A DNA stretch of 64,000 bases from Maribacter spongiicola (GCF_004364165.1 NZ_SOAY01000010.1:1019098-1083097); one strand, 5' to 3'; shown: positions 16,624-26,387, counted from the stretch's first letter. The notes: generated by a model from the letters alone, not told the origin. Program-made: numbers and translations.

Positions 16624-19596
16624 ATGGATAACGAAAAATGGCTAAAATATTGGAGAAAATGCTTAATTGATTCGCTTAAAAATGATATTAAAATTACGGA
16701 GCAGAAGCATTTTGAAATTAAAAATTTTGATATTAATAATTCGTCAATTTATGACATAGAAAGAATTAATGAGCTTATTAATTACGAGGAGTATTTATTG
16801 AACACACGAAATGGTGTCTTAAAAGATGATATTGATAATTGGATTAAACTAGACAATATTCTAGTTTTAATTGCTCCTTTTAAACTTATTCAAATCGAAC
16901 AATATCGAGCGAACAATAGAAATAAATTTCCCTTTTGGTATTATGCAAATGTCAATAGACAAGGCGTACTTTGGGTGCCAGAAGAAATTGCTCCCTTTTA
17001 TCAAAGAAAGTATTTAGAGCCTCAGGCAGACGAAAGTACAGAGTTTATTTTTTCTTCAGTTGACAAAATTAATCAGCAGAATAATGTAAAAAGAGAAGAT
17101 TTAGATACTTACCAACGTTACATTGATTATATAAAAACAAATTTTAAGAAAGTTGCTGATTATAATATATCAGATTATCGGTGTTATAATCATAAGAAAC
17201 TGAATGATGCAGTGGTAATCCTTTCGGATATTCAAATTGGAGCAGCTCAAAGTATTGTAGATTTATATGATAAAATATTAAAAAATAAAGAACAGCCTGA
17301 ACTATTAAAGGCGTTTATTAATATCGAAAACAACCGAGCAATAAAGCCACTTCAGGTTGAAGAGTTCACCAGTGCTAATCACTTACACATTGGGCAAATG
17401 GGGTATGAGTTTCCCATTTCTATTTCGCAGAGGAAAAGTTTATATACGCTATTAAATTCTGATGATAATGTTTTTGCAATTAATGGGCCACCAGGAACAG
17501 GAAAAACAACCTTGTTACAAAGTATTGTAGCCAATAAAATAGTAGAGACAGCTATTGAAGGCGGAAATCCTGCGGTTATTTTAGCTTGTTCAACTAACAA
17601 TCAGGCGGTAACAAATATTATAGAGAGCTTCTCCAAATCAAATACCAAAGATGGTCCTTTGCGAGGAAGGTGGCTTCCAGACGTTGATGGCTATGCAACC
17701 TATTTACCTGCTAGTGGTAAAAACGAAGATCAACTAAGAGGTATTAACTATAAGAAATTAGTTGGTGGTGGTTTGTTTGGTGATATTGAGAATGAGGAAT
17801 TTGTTGGAAGAGCTTTAGATTTCTATTTAGTAAAGAGTGAGACTTATTTTGGTGAAAATCTAAATATACCAGATACCCTTTTAAAACTTCAATCTGAAAT
17901 AAAGGAAATAAAGTACACTTTAATTCATTCGAAGGAAAAGTGGGAAAACTACTTAAAAGGTGAATCTCTTTTTAAGTCGCTAAAAGTAGATGAAGAGCAG
18001 AAATTCTTTTCTGATAATTTTTTATCGGCAGATCAGTTACGAGACTTGGCAAGGTCATTGCAAAAATCAGAACATGCTATTTTAAGTTATTTCAATTCTG
18101 AATCTATATTTAGAAAGTTGTTCTGTATTCTTGGAATTAAATCATCATTAAGAAGTCGGCAGAATGAATTAAATATTATTTTGAGAGATTCTATTCTTGA
18201 AAATAGAATCAAAGATTATTCTAAAAACTCGCTATTAGAACAATGTAATGCCACTATTAAAACGGTTAGAAAAATTACTAAGCTAACTACTGATTGGGAA
18301 AGTTTTAAGGAGAGAAATGATTTAACGGGAAACCCACCTAGAAATAAGGAGGAGTATTGGGATTTAGAAATGCTCAAAATTAGAAATAAGGTAGCTCCAA
18401 ATTGTTTTTATGACGAGTTAGATGTTAGTATACGGCATAAAGCATTTCAATTGGCTATTCATTACTGGGAAGGAAGATATCTTCAACGATTAGAAAGTGA
18501 TTTAAGAGATCCCAACTTCACAAAAAAAGGTAAATCTACAGTAATCAGTAGATGGCAAAGACATGCTATGCTGACCCCATGTTTTGTTAGTACCTTTTAT
18601 ATGGCTCCGAAATTTTTTAGTTATTACAAGTTTTTACAAAAAGATAATAATGGAAAAGCTGTTTTTGACAATCCTGCTCTATTCAATTTTGTGGATTTAC
18701 TACTAGTTGATGAATCTGGTCAAGTAACGCCAGAAGTAGGTACTGCAATATTTTCATTGGCTAAAAAAGCGGTAGTTGTCGGTGATGTAAAACAGATTGA
18801 GCCCGTATGGAATATATCTAATAAAATTGATGTAGGTAATTTAAAGAACAGTCAACTCATTGTTGATTACGACGATGAGATTTATGAAACACTTTTTGAT
18901 CCAAAGGGATATTTAGCTTCAACTGGTAGTATAATGAAAATGGCTCAAAACGCGAGCAGTTTTAAGGAGCCAGAGTTAGAAGAAAAAGGGGTTATACTAC
19001 AAGAGCATAGAAGGTGTTATAACGAGATTATTAATTATTGTAATGAGTTAGCTTATAATGGTCTTTTAATACCGTTAAAAGGTAGGTCTGGGAACGACTT
19101 ACTATTTCCTCCTATGTACTGCATTCATGTAGAAAGTAATTCGGTTACAAATAATACAAGTAGGCAAAACTATCAAGAAGCAGAAGAGTTGGTCAAATGG
19201 TTGTTGTTGAATAGAAATAGAATCGAAGGCAAGTATGAGATGAAGGTAGAGGAAGCTGTAGGGGTAATAACCCCGTTTACAGGTCAAAAGAATGTTCTAA
19301 GAAGCTTACTAAAGCAAAATGGTATAAATACCAGTATTATGAAATTAGGAACCGTACATGCCTTGCAAGGGGCAGAACGACCTATTATTCTTTTTTCAAT
19401 GGTTTATGGTGATGGTGATTCGGGAACAATGTTCTTTGATAGGGATAATAAACCCAATATGTTGAATGTGGCAGTTTCAAGGGCAAAGGATAATTTTATA
19501 GTCTTTGCGAATACTAAGATTTTAGACAAGAGTAGTAAGAGCCCGTCTGGCATCTTAGCGAATCATTTAAAATACGAGGATAATAGTTTGTCTTAG
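16624..19596 (+). CDS. Large SF1 (AAA_11/AAA_12, Upf1/Dna2-like) helicase linked to the restriction operon
   Basis: A 990-residue superfamily 1 helicase. Motif I is GPPGTGKTT (288-296), motif II is VDESGQ (695-700, with the Ser-Gly form seen in Upf1/Dna2-like helicases), followed by motif III VVGDVKQIEP (near 719-728). Late motifs are GVITPFTGQ (about 880), GTVHALQGAE (about 910) and NVAVSRAKD (near the C-terminus). Residues 1-270 form an N-terminal domain I do not recognise, and a helical insertion of roughly 300 residues separates motif I from motif II. No kinase, nuclease or phospholipase-D signature is seen, which sets it apart from helicase fusions such as Mokosh. The 30-base spacing to hsdR places it in the same operon; a defence role is inferred from context. 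Confidence 0.82.
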   Translation: MDNEKWLKYWRKCLIDSLKNDIKITEQKHFEIKNFDINNSSIYDIERINELINYEEYLLNTRNGVLKDDIDNWIKLDNILVLIAPFKLIQIEQYRANNRNKFPFWYYANVNRQGVLWVPEEIAPFYQRKYLEPQADESTEFIFSSVDKINQQNNVKREDLDTYQRYIDYIKTNFKKVADYNISDYRCYNHKKLNDAVVILSDIQIGAAQSIVDLYDKILKNKEQPELLKAFINIENNRAIKPLQVEEFTSANHLHIGQMGYEFPISISQRKSLYTLLNSDDNVFAINGPPGTGKTTLLQSIVANKIVETAIEGGNPAVILACSTNNQAVTNIIESFSKSNTKDGPLRGRWLPDVDGYATYLPASGKNEDQLRGINYKKLVGGGLFGDIENEEFVGRALDFYLVKSETYFGENLNIPDTLLKLQSEIKEIKYTLIHSKEKWENYLKGESLFKSLKVDEEQKFFSDNFLSADQLRDLARSLQKSEHAILSYFNSESIFRKLFCILGIKSSLRSRQNELNIILRDSILENRIKDYSKNSLLEQCNATIKTVRKITKLTTDWESFKERNDLTGNPPRNKEEYWDLEMLKIRNKVAPNCFYDELDVSIRHKAFQLAIHYWEGRYLQRLESDLRDPNFTKKGKSTVISRWQRHAMLTPCFVSTFYMAPKFFSYYKFLQKDNNGKAVFDNPALFNFVDLLLVDESGQVTPEVGTAIFSLAKKAVVVGDVKQIEPVWNISNKIDVGNLKNSQLIVDYDDEIYETLFDPKGYLASTGSIMKMAQNASSFKEPELEEKGVILQEHRRCYNEIINYCNELAYNGLLIPLKGRSGNDLLFPPMYCIHVESNSVTNNTSRQNYQEAEELVKWLLLNRNRIEGKYEMKVEEAVGVITPFTGQKNVLRSLLKQNGINTSIMKLGTVHALQGAERPIILFSMVYGDGDSGTMFFDRDNKPNMLNVAVSRAKDNFIVFANTKILDKSSKSPSGILANHLKYEDNSLS

Positions 19597-19646
19597 TTAA
19601 GGAAAACTACATTACTTAACTTTTTTTACATCTACTTTACTGAAAA

Positions 19647-19667
19647 GTTGCCCTAAAGGTTGCCCTA
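19647..19667. repeat. Direct repeat GTTGCCCTA x2 near the element end
   Basis: Two copies of GTTGCCCTA at 19647-19655 and 19659-19667, 12 bases apart, lie between the helicase gene and tRNA-Leu. Paired short direct repeats next to a tRNA 3' end are typical of integrase arm-type sites, so this may be part of an att region. They are too short to be conclusive. Confidence 0.35.
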
Positions 19668-19673
19668 TAAAAT

Positions 19674-19709
19674 AAAAAAACCCCTGAAATCAGATGATTT
19701 CAGGGGTTT
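19674..19709 (-). terminator. Terminator of the tRNA-Leu/tRNA-Gly transcript
   Basis: A near-perfect stem, CCCCTGAAATCA (19681-19692) with TGATTTCAGGGG (19695-19706), is followed on the minus strand by a T run. It lies directly after the CCA end of tRNA-Leu. A run of A and T on both sides could also stop the helicase transcript arriving from the left. Confidence 0.85.
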
Positions 19710-19710
19710 G

Positions 19711-19797
19711 TGGTACTCGAGGCGGGACTTGAACCCGCACGCCCCAAAGAGCACAGGATTTTAAGTCCGGCGTGTCTACCAATTCCACCACTCGAGC
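19711..19797 (-). tRNA. tRNA-Leu (anticodon TAA)
   Basis: The minus strand folds as a class II tRNA: acceptor GCTCGAG at the 5' end (19797 downward) pairs with CTCGAGT, the anticodon loop is CTTAAAA, a long variable arm (CTCTTTGGGGC) follows, then GGTTCAAGTCC in the T arm, and CCA is encoded. 87 bases with CCA. Its 3' end points into the accessory region, the usual geometry for an integration target. Confidence 0.96.
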
Positions 19798-19838
19798 ATA
19801 CTTGGCTTTAAAAAAATGTTGACCGGCAACATTTTCTG

Positions 19839-19910
19839 AGCGAAAAACGGGATTCGAACCCGCGACCTCCACCTTGGCAAGGTGATGCTCTACCCCTGAG
19901 CTACTTTCGC
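19839..19910 (-). tRNA. tRNA-Gly (anticodon GCC)
   Basis: The minus strand reads GCGAAAGTAGCTCAGGGGT at the 5' end, with anticodon loop TTGCCAA and the T-arm GGTTCGAAT; the acceptor closes with TTTTCGC and discriminator T. CCA is not encoded. It is 41 bases upstream of tRNA-Leu and probably in the same transcript. Confidence 0.96.
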
Positions 19911-20008
19911 AAATTTTTTAAGAACGTGCATCTCTTAAAAGATGCGGGTGCAAATTTAAAACAATTCTGTAAAAACCAAAGTAAAAATTGACAAAAGAAT
20001 TAAAAATA

Positions 20009-22633
20009 TTATGATGTTGCCTTTTTGTCCTTGGTTAACAGCCTTTTAATCTCATTTAATTTCATCAATGCCTCTACCGGAGTTAGGGTATCGATGTCCA
20101 AATTCGTGATTTCTTCCTTGATTTCTTCTAATAATGGGTCGTCTAAATTGAAAAAACTCAATTGCAATTCGTCAGAACTACTTTTAAGCTTATCTCCCAT
20201 ATCTTCGTTAACATGCTTATTTTCCAACTTCTTCAAAATTTTATTTGCCTTCTGAATTACTTGTTGGGGCATACCTGCCATTTTAGCCACATGTATACCA
20301 AAACTATGTTCACTACCACCCGGAACTAATTTTCGTAGAAATAAAACCGTATCCTTTAGTTCTTTTATAGCAACATTATAATTTTTGATGCGATTAAAAG
20401 TATTGGTCATCTCATTAAGCTCATGGTAATGTGTGGCAAACATTGTTTTAGATCTTGCTGGGTGCTCATGTAGATATTCAGAAATTGCCCAAGCAATCGA
20501 TATACCATCATAGGTACTTGTGCCACGACCAATTTCATCTAAAAGCACAAGGCTTCGCTCAGAGAGATTATTAAGTATTGATGCCGTTTCGTTCATTTCT
20601 ACCATAAAAGTAGATTCGCCCATTGAAATATTGTCGCTAGCACCAACGCGGGTAAATATTTTATCTACAACACCGATTTTAGCCGATTCTGCAGGTACAA
20701 AGCTTCCCATTTGTGCAAGAAGTACAATTAATGCTGTTTGTCTTAATAGGGCAGATTTACCACTCATATTTGGACCGGTAATCATTATAAACTGTTGGTT
20801 CGATCTATCTAGCTGTAAGTCATTGGCAATATATTGCTCACCTAACGGCAATTGTTTTTCAATTACCGGGTGTCTACCGTCTTTTATTTCTAAATCTGTA
20901 GAATCATTTAGGGTAGGGCGGTTATATGCATTTTCTTTCGCTAGTTGTGCAAAACCACATAAGCAGTCTAATTGCGCTATTAGATGTGCGTTATTCTGAA
21001 CAGGAGCGATGTATTCTTGCATCCATACGACCAATTGAGAGAATATTTGTTGCTCTAATGTTGAAATACGGTCTTCTGCTCCTAGAATTTTTGCTTCGTA
21101 TTCTTTAAGTTCTTCGGTAATATAGCGTTCAGCATTTACCAAAGTTTGCTTACGCGTCCATGTTTCAGGTACTTTATCTTTATGCGTATTTCTAACTTCT
21201 ATATAATATCCGAAGACATTATTAGAGGCTATTTTAAGGGATGTTATGCCAGTTGCGGCAGTTTCCCTTTCAAGCATTTTGATTAGATAGTTTTTTCCTG
21301 AAGTTGCTAATCCTCTAAGCTCGTCTAATTCTTCGGAAAATCCTTTAGCGATCGTACTTCCTTTTAAAATATTTACAGGTGCTTCTTCGCTAAGCATCTC
21401 TTTTATTTTAGCACGCAATAAATCGCAAGATTGTATTTGGTCTCCTGTTAAAGCGAGCGATTCGTTTTTTGAAGAGGTGGCTAATTGCTTTATGGGAATT
21501 AAAGCTTCTAAAGAATTTTTTAGCTGAACTACTTCTTTAGGGTTTACCTTGCCTGTAGCGACTTTGGAAATCAAACGCTCTAAATCGCCCATTTGTTTAA
21601 TATGGTGCTGAAACTTTTCTAAGACAACTTCTTCTTCATGATATAAGAAAGAAACAATTTGTTGTCTCCTTTTAATTTTTTCAAGATTTTTAAGTGGTAA
21701 GGCAAGCCATCTTTTAATCATTCGCCCACCCATGGGTGAGATTGTTTTATCTATAATATCTAATAGTGTAACCGCATTTACATTGGTAGAATGATAAAGT
21801 TCTAGATTTTTGATGGTGAAGCGATCCATCCATATATAATCATCTTCAGCAATACGTTGTAATTTAGAAATATGCTGTAGTTGTCGATGTTGGGTTTCGC
21901 CTAAATAATGTAAAACTACCCCAGATGCTATTATACCACAGGTTAAATGGTCAACGCCAAAACCTTTAAGCGTGTTTGTATTAAAGTGCGATGTAAGGTT
22001 TTCTAGCGCATAATCTTCTTGAAAAACCCAGTCTTCTAGATAGAAAAGGTGATAGTTTTTGCCGAATACCTCTAAGAATTCTTTTTTATGTGCTTTAGAT
22101 ATTAAAATCTCGTTTGGTGAAAAATTCTGTAACAGTTTGTCAATCTGCTCTTCATTTCCTTCTGAGGTTAAAAACTCACCAGTAGAAATATCAACAAACG
22201 AAATTCCTGTTTTTTTTCTTCCGAAGTGCACGGCACAGAGAAAATTATTGGTCTTAGAGTTTAAGATATCGTCATTCATTGCCACGCCTGGTGTAACCAA
22301 TTCGGTAACACCTCTTTTGACAATTGTTTTTGTTTGTTTGGGATCTTCTAACTGGTCGCATATGGCAACACGTTGACCTGCTTTTACCAATTTGGGTAAG
22401 TAGGTGTTTATTGAATGATGCGGAAAACCAGCTAGTTCGGTTCGCTCGCCACCATTATTTCTATTCGTTAGAATAATGCCTAATATGCGTGAAGCCTTTA
22501 CTGCATCTTCACCAAAAGTTTCATAAAAATCGCCAACTCTAAAAAGTAATAACGCATCAGGATATTTGTTCTTGATGGTATTATATTGCTTCATTAAAGG
22601 GGTCACCTTTTTTGTCTTGCTTTTATCCGCCAC
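20009..22633 (-). CDS. mutS: DNA mismatch repair protein MutS
   Basis: MutS recognises mismatches and loops and starts repair together with MutL. The mismatch-reading motif F36-Y-E38 is in VGDFYETF. The connector, core and clamp domains follow, and the ATPase carries Walker A GPNMSGKS (about residue 620), Walker [15 protein letters not shown] and the FATHYHEL signature. The C-terminal 100 residues are the usual short helical tail. Length 874 is normal. The first in-frame start is GTG at 22631-22633; the next Met is residue 14 and would remove part of the conserved PLMKQY start, so GTG is preferred. It is divergent from the SpoU methyltransferase gene. Confidence 0.97.
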   Translation of the reverse strand: MADKSKTKKVTPLMKQYNTIKNKYPDALLLFRVGDFYETFGEDAVKASRILGIILTNRNNGGERTELAGFPHHSINTYLPKLVKAGQRVAICDQLEDPKQTKTIVKRGVTELVTPGVAMNDDILNSKTNNFLCAVHFGRKKTGISFVDISTGEFLTSEGNEEQIDKLLQNFSPNEILISKAHKKEFLEVFGKNYHLFYLEDWVFQEDYALENLTSHFNTNTLKGFGVDHLTCGIIASGVVLHYLGETQHRQLQHISKLQRIAEDDYIWMDRFTIKNLELYHSTNVNAVTLLDIIDKTISPMGGRMIKRWLALPLKNLEKIKRRQQIVSFLYHEEEVVLEKFQHHIKQMGDLERLISKVATGKVNPKEVVQLKNSLEALIPIKQLATSSKNESLALTGDQIQSCDLLRAKIKEMLSEEAPVNILKGSTIAKGFSEELDELRGLATSGKNYLIKMLERETAATGITSLKIASNNVFGYYIEVRNTHKDKVPETWTRKQTLVNAERYITEELKEYEAKILGAEDRISTLEQQIFSQLVVWMQEYIAPVQNNAHLIAQLDCLCGFAQLAKENAYNRPTLNDSTDLEIKDGRHPVIEKQLPLGEQYIANDLQLDRSNQQFIMITGPNMSGKSALLRQTALIVLLAQMGSFVPAESAKIGVVDKIFTRVGASDNISMGESTFMVEMNETASILNNLSERSLVLLDEIGRGTSTYDGISIAWAISEYLHEHPARSKTMFATHYHELNEMTNTFNRIKNYNVAIKELKDTVLFLRKLVPGGSEHSFGIHVAKMAGMPQQVIQKANKILKKLENKHVNEDMGDKLKSSSDELQLSFFNLDDPLLEEIKEEITNLDIDTLTPVEALMKLNEIKRLLTKDKKATS

Positions 22634-22759
22634 TTTATCTTTATCTCATTAATTTTGCACCTTCACGAAAGTATGGTTTTATCCCTTGAATTTTAATAAT
22701 TGTTGATATTTGAGGATAAGTTTATAGCCATTAAAATTTTTGGAATTGAACAGTAAAGT

Positions 22760-23290
22760 ATGAGAAAATTAAGAAATGAGGAGTTAGATAGAATTGATGT
22801 GGAAGGCTATAAGCTTGCTGGTAAATCTCCCATTATTATAGTTCTGGATAATATTCGTAGTTTAAATAATATTGGGTCTGTCTTTAGAAGTGCCGATGCT
22901 TTTTTGATTGAAAAAATATACCTGTGTGGCATTACTGCTACACCTCCTCATAAAGATATTCATAAAACGGCCCTTGGTGCTACCGATAGTGTTGAGTGGG
23001 AGCATGTAGAGAATACGATGGAGTTGGTCAATAGATTAAAAAAAGATAGTTGCCATGTTGTTTCTGTTGAACAGGCTGAAAATGCGACCCAACTAAATAA
23101 TTACCGGCCTGCCAAAGATAAAAAGCAAGTATTCATTTTTGGAAACGAGGTCAAGGGCGTTGCCCAAAATGTGGTTAGCGCTAGTGATGAGGTTTTAGAA
23201 ATACCGCAGTTCGGCACCAAGCATTCATTAAATATTTCGGTAAGTGTTGGGATTGTAATTTGGGATTGCTGGAGCAAAATTACCGCATAA
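22760..23290 (+). CDS. SpoU/TrmH-family RNA 2'-O-ribose methyltransferase
   Basis: A 176-residue SPOUT methyltransferase. The three trefoil-knot motifs are present: NNIGSVFRSADAF (motif 1, near 36-48, with catalytic Arg), FGNEVKGV (motif 2, near 127-134) and HSLNISVSVGI (motif 3, near 154-164). It has no extra RNA-binding domain, so the substrate (tRNA Gm18 or an rRNA position) cannot be assigned. A TAATTTTG box lies at 22650-22657, about 100 bases upstream. A terminator follows the stop codon directly. Confidence 0.9.
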   Translation: MRKLRNEELDRIDVEGYKLAGKSPIIIVLDNIRSLNNIGSVFRSADAFLIEKIYLCGITATPPHKDIHKTALGATDSVEWEHVENTMELVNRLKKDSCHVVSVEQAENATQLNNYRPAKDKKQVFIFGNEVKGVAQNVVSASDEVLEIPQFGTKHSLNISVSVGIVIWDCWSKITA

Positions 23291-23318
23291 AAAAACCTGG
23301 TCGTAGACCAGGTTTTTT
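23289..23318 (+). terminator. Intrinsic terminator after the SpoU methyltransferase
   Basis: Stem CCTGGTC / GACCAGG with loop GTA, flanked by A and T runs, begins at the TAA stop. The A run on the other side means it could also act for the convergent folK-dNK gene. Confidence 0.85.
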
Positions 23319-23407
23319 AGTATAGTTTGAGTTAGTTAGTTGCACGAATGCCTGCACAATAAAAGATTTTCTTTTCATTTACGCAAGAAATAACGCGAAT
23401 TATATTA

Positions 23408-24550
23408 TCATAAGTTAGCTAAAGCAAAGTCTTCAATCTTGCTTAAAATAGTTTCGTAATCACGTTCATGGGTCACGAAATCTAACTCGCTTACATCTAT
23501 AATAAGCTGATTTTCTTTAGGGTAGGTTCTTAAAAAATCAAAATAACCACGGTTAATTTTCTCTAAATAGGTCAGTTCTATATTCTGTTCATAATCTCTA
23601 CCTCGTTGCTTTATTTGCTGTAATAATCTCTCTGTTGTTTGATATAGGTAAACGTATATCTTGGGCTTTTTAACCTCTTTGTACATAAAGTTAAAAACCT
23701 TTCTATACAGGTCAAATTCATTTTGTTGTAGAGTAATCTTCGCGAAAATCAACGATTTGTATATGTCGTAATCGCTGACCATAAAACTTTTAAAAAGATC
23801 TAGTTGATTGGTGTCTTCTGTAAACTGCTGATACCGGTCTGCCAAAAATGACATCTCTAGAGGAAAAGCGTATCTGTCTTGATCATTGTAGAAATTTGGT
23901 AAAAAAGGATTTTCGGCAAATCTCTCCAATATTAATTTAGCATTAAAGTCTTCAGAAATTTTAGTAGCCAATGTTGTTTTACCTGCTCCAATATTTCCCT
24001 CTATTGCGACATATTCTAAACTGGCAAAAAAGGCGTGGCGATTTTTGAATAATCTTCTGAACTGTTTGGTAATAGTGCTTTTATCTTTACATTCCTGTAA
24101 TAGATTTCTAGTGTCTTTATTAAAAATTGGGTGGTAAAACTGCGGCGTAATATCTGCAAGTGGTTTCAAGATGAACTTTCTGTCTTGCATTTTAGGGTGC
24201 GGTATCGTTAAAACTGCAGTGTCAATAACATCCTTCTCATAATAAATGATATCAATGTCAAGTGTTCTGCTTTGATAACTATCACTCTCTTTTCTTTCTC
24301 TGCCAAAATCAGTTTCTATGGCTAGTAATTTAACAAGTAATTCTTCGGGCGAGAGAAGTGTTTGTAATTCTAAACATGCATTTAGAAAATCTTCTCCGTC
24401 AAATCCCCACGCAGGCGTTTCATATATAGCTGAAACCTGCCTAATTTCGCCGGTAACATTGCCGATTTCGAAAATTGCTTTCTGTAATAATAAAAGGCGA
24501 TTGCCTAAATTACTACCAATAGATAAAAATGCCGTTTTGTATACTCCCAT
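23408..24550 (-). CDS. folK: Fusion of HPPK (FolK) and a deoxynucleoside kinase
   Basis: Two enzymes on one 380-residue chain. Residues 1-160 are 6-hydroxymethyl-7,8-dihydropterin pyrophosphokinase of folate synthesis: SIGSNLGNR (10-18), YETPAWGFDGEDFLN (43-57) and RTLDIDIIYY (95-104) are its hallmark motifs. Residues 178-380 are a deoxynucleoside kinase of nucleotide salvage: P-loop EGNIGAGKTT (184-193), the LERFAENPF substrate motif (208-216), and the RGRDYE lid segment. The fusion is known from Flavobacteriia, where the kinase half has been linked with deoxyadenosine; the specificity here is not visible. Both active sites look intact. It is monocistronic and divergent from sppA. Confidence 0.94.
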   Translation of the reverse strand: MGVYKTAFLSIGSNLGNRLLLLQKAIFEIGNVTGEIRQVSAIYETPAWGFDGEDFLNACLELQTLLSPEELLVKLLAIETDFGRERKESDSYQSRTLDIDIIYYEKDVIDTAVLTIPHPKMQDRKFILKPLADITPQFYHPIFNKDTRNLLQECKDKSTITKQFRRLFKNRHAFFASLEYVAIEGNIGAGKTTLATKISEDFNAKLILERFAENPFLPNFYNDQDRYAFPLEMSFLADRYQQFTEDTNQLDLFKSFMVSDYDIYKSLIFAKITLQQNEFDLYRKVFNFMYKEVKKPKIYVYLYQTTERLLQQIKQRGRDYEQNIELTYLEKINRGYFDFLRTYPKENQLIIDVSELDFVTHERDYETILSKIEDFALANL

Positions 24551-24589
24551 AATAATAGAACAAAATAACTAAAACATATTCACATTACT

Positions 24590-24597
24590 TATCTTTG
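24590..24597 (+). promoter_or_regulatory. -7 box (TATCTTTG) of the sppA operon
   Basis: TATCTTTG matches the Bacteroidota TAnnTTTG box and lies 25 bases upstream of the sppA start codon, giving a very short leader. No clear TTG at -33 was found. Confidence 0.7.
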
Positions 24598-24622
24598 TTC
24601 ACTATTTAAAATAAAGATTTCA

Positions 24623-26383
24623 ATGAATTTTTTAAGAAATTTTCTTGCCTCTATTTTAGGTTCCTTATTTGCTTTTGGAATCTTATTTGTTATGTTTTTA
24701 ATTTTTGTTAGCCTTGTTAGTAGTAGCGAAGATAGTGTAGCGATAAAAGATAATTCTATTTTAGAATTGCAATTAAAAAGACCAATTTCAGATTATACGG
24801 GTAATGACGAGTTAGACCCTTTTGCCGGTATTTTTCAAGAATCGCAGGGTTTAGACGAAATAATACAAGCTATTGATGTGGCGAAAAATGATGACCGTAT
24901 AAAGGGAATCAGTATTAATAACAATTTTATAATGGCAGGTTTGGCACAAACTCAGGCTATTAGAAAATCATTAGAAGATTTTAAGGAAGAAGGTAAATTT
25001 ATTTACGCATACGCAGATTTTTTTATGCAACGCGATTATTATTTGGCTAGTGTGGCGGATTCTATTTTTATAAATCCGGTAGGGGTTTTAGATTTTAAAG
25101 GTTTGTCTACCGAGGTGCTTTATTTTAAAGAACTGCAAGAGAAATCTGGAATTAAAATGGAGGTTATTCGACATGGTAAGTACAAAAGTGCTGTTGAGCC
25201 ATATCTTGAAAATAACATGAGTGAAGCCAATAGAAGCCAATTAACTTCTTTACTACAGTCTCTTTGGAATTCTATGGTCGTTGATATTTCAAAAACAAGA
25301 TCGATTTCTGAATCTGATTTAAATGTTATAGCTGATACCTTAGGTGGTAGAACTCCGAAATACGCGAAGCAATCAGGATTGATTGATGATGTTGTTTTTT
25401 ATGATGAGTACGAGAGTAAATTGGCAAATGCTCTAAAAATTAAGAAAGACGACGACATTAACTATAGCACTTTAGATGACTACGTAAAGTATTCGAACAA
25501 GAAGACTTTAAAATCTGGTGATGATAAAATAGCGGTTATTTTTGCCCAAGGTGAAATTTTCTACGGTGAAGGAGGACCAAATATTATTGGGCAAGGTATT
25601 ATAAACGAAGCTTTAATTAAAGCTCGTGATGATAAAAAAGTGAAAGCAATTGTATTGCGTGTAAACTCACCTGGTGGTAGTGCTTTAACTTCAGATATTA
25701 TTTGGAGAGAGGTTGCACTTGCCAAGAAAGTGAAGCCGGTAATTGTATCAATGGGTAATGTAGCAGCTTCAGGCGGATACTATATAGCCGCAGGTGCCGA
25801 TAAAATTTTTGCCGAACCAACGACAATAACTGGTTCTATTGGTGTTTTCGGTACTGTACCGAATATGACAGAATTGGCAGATAATATTGGTATTAATGCA
25901 GAACAAGTAGGTACTAATAAAAATGCGGTCGAGTATTCATTATTTGAACCTATGCAAGAAAGTTTCAAAAATCAAATTCAAGAGAGTATTGAAGAAACCT
26001 ATCAAACATTTCTTCAACGGGTATCTGAAGGTAGAAATATGACCATGGCACAAGTAGATAGTGTTGCCCAAGGTAGGGTGTGGAGTGGTACTGAGGCTTT
26101 GGAAGTTGGTTTGGTAGATGAATTGGGTAATTTAGATGATGCTATTGAAGCAGCAGCTGAGCTTGCTTCTTTAAACTCTTATGGGGTCAAAAAATTCCCT
26201 AAGTACAAAAGCGGATTCGAACGCTTTATGGAAGATTTGGAAGGAGCTAGTCTACAAATAAAAGAGAACGTATTAAAAGATGAAATAGGTGATGAGGCAT
26301 ATAAGGTGTTGAAAGAGTTACAGTCTTTTAAAGAGCAAAAGGGTATACAGGCTAGAATGCCGTTTGCATTAGATATTAAGTAA
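24623..26383 (+). CDS. sppA: Signal peptide peptidase SppA, long (67K) type
   Basis: A membrane-bound serine protease that degrades cleaved signal peptides. It has an N-terminal membrane anchor (residues 6-33) and tandem ClpP-like domains. The catalytic pair of the long form is visible: Lys188 in KYKSAVEP in the first domain and Ser383 in AASGGYY in the second. Length 586 is normal for the tandem form. It is first in a tight three-gene plus-strand set; the transporter gene starts 4 bases after its stop. Confidence 0.94.
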   Translation: MNFLRNFLASILGSLFAFGILFVMFLIFVSLVSSSEDSVAIKDNSILELQLKRPISDYTGNDELDPFAGIFQESQGLDEIIQAIDVAKNDDRIKGISINNNFIMAGLAQTQAIRKSLEDFKEEGKFIYAYADFFMQRDYYLASVADSIFINPVGVLDFKGLSTEVLYFKELQEKSGIKMEVIRHGKYKSAVEPYLENNMSEANRSQLTSLLQSLWNSMVVDISKTRSISESDLNVIADTLGGRTPKYAKQSGLIDDVVFYDEYESKLANALKIKKDDDINYSTLDDYVKYSNKKTLKSGDDKIAVIFAQGEIFYGEGGPNIIGQGIINEALIKARDDKKVKAIVLRVNSPGGSALTSDIIWREVALAKKVKPVIVSMGNVAASGGYYIAAGADKIFAEPTTITGSIGVFGTVPNMTELADNIGINAEQVGTNKNAVEYSLFEPMQESFKNQIQESIEETYQTFLQRVSEGRNMTMAQVDSVAQGRVWSGTEALEVGLVDELGNLDDAIEAAAELASLNSYGVKKFPKYKSGFERFMEDLEGASLQIKENVLKDEIGDEAYKVLKELQSFKEQKGIQARMPFALDIK

Positions 26384-26387
26384 TTTT

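Noticed and set aside
8663-19596. BREX or DISARM system
   Set aside because: No PglZ, BrxC-type ATPase, DrmA/B or phospholipase D was seen; the methyltransferase is a standard HsdM with HsdS and HsdR partners.
19690-19872. Minus-strand frame of 60 codons over the tRNA genes
   Set aside because: It runs through tRNA-Leu and part of tRNA-Gly, both of which fold convincingly.
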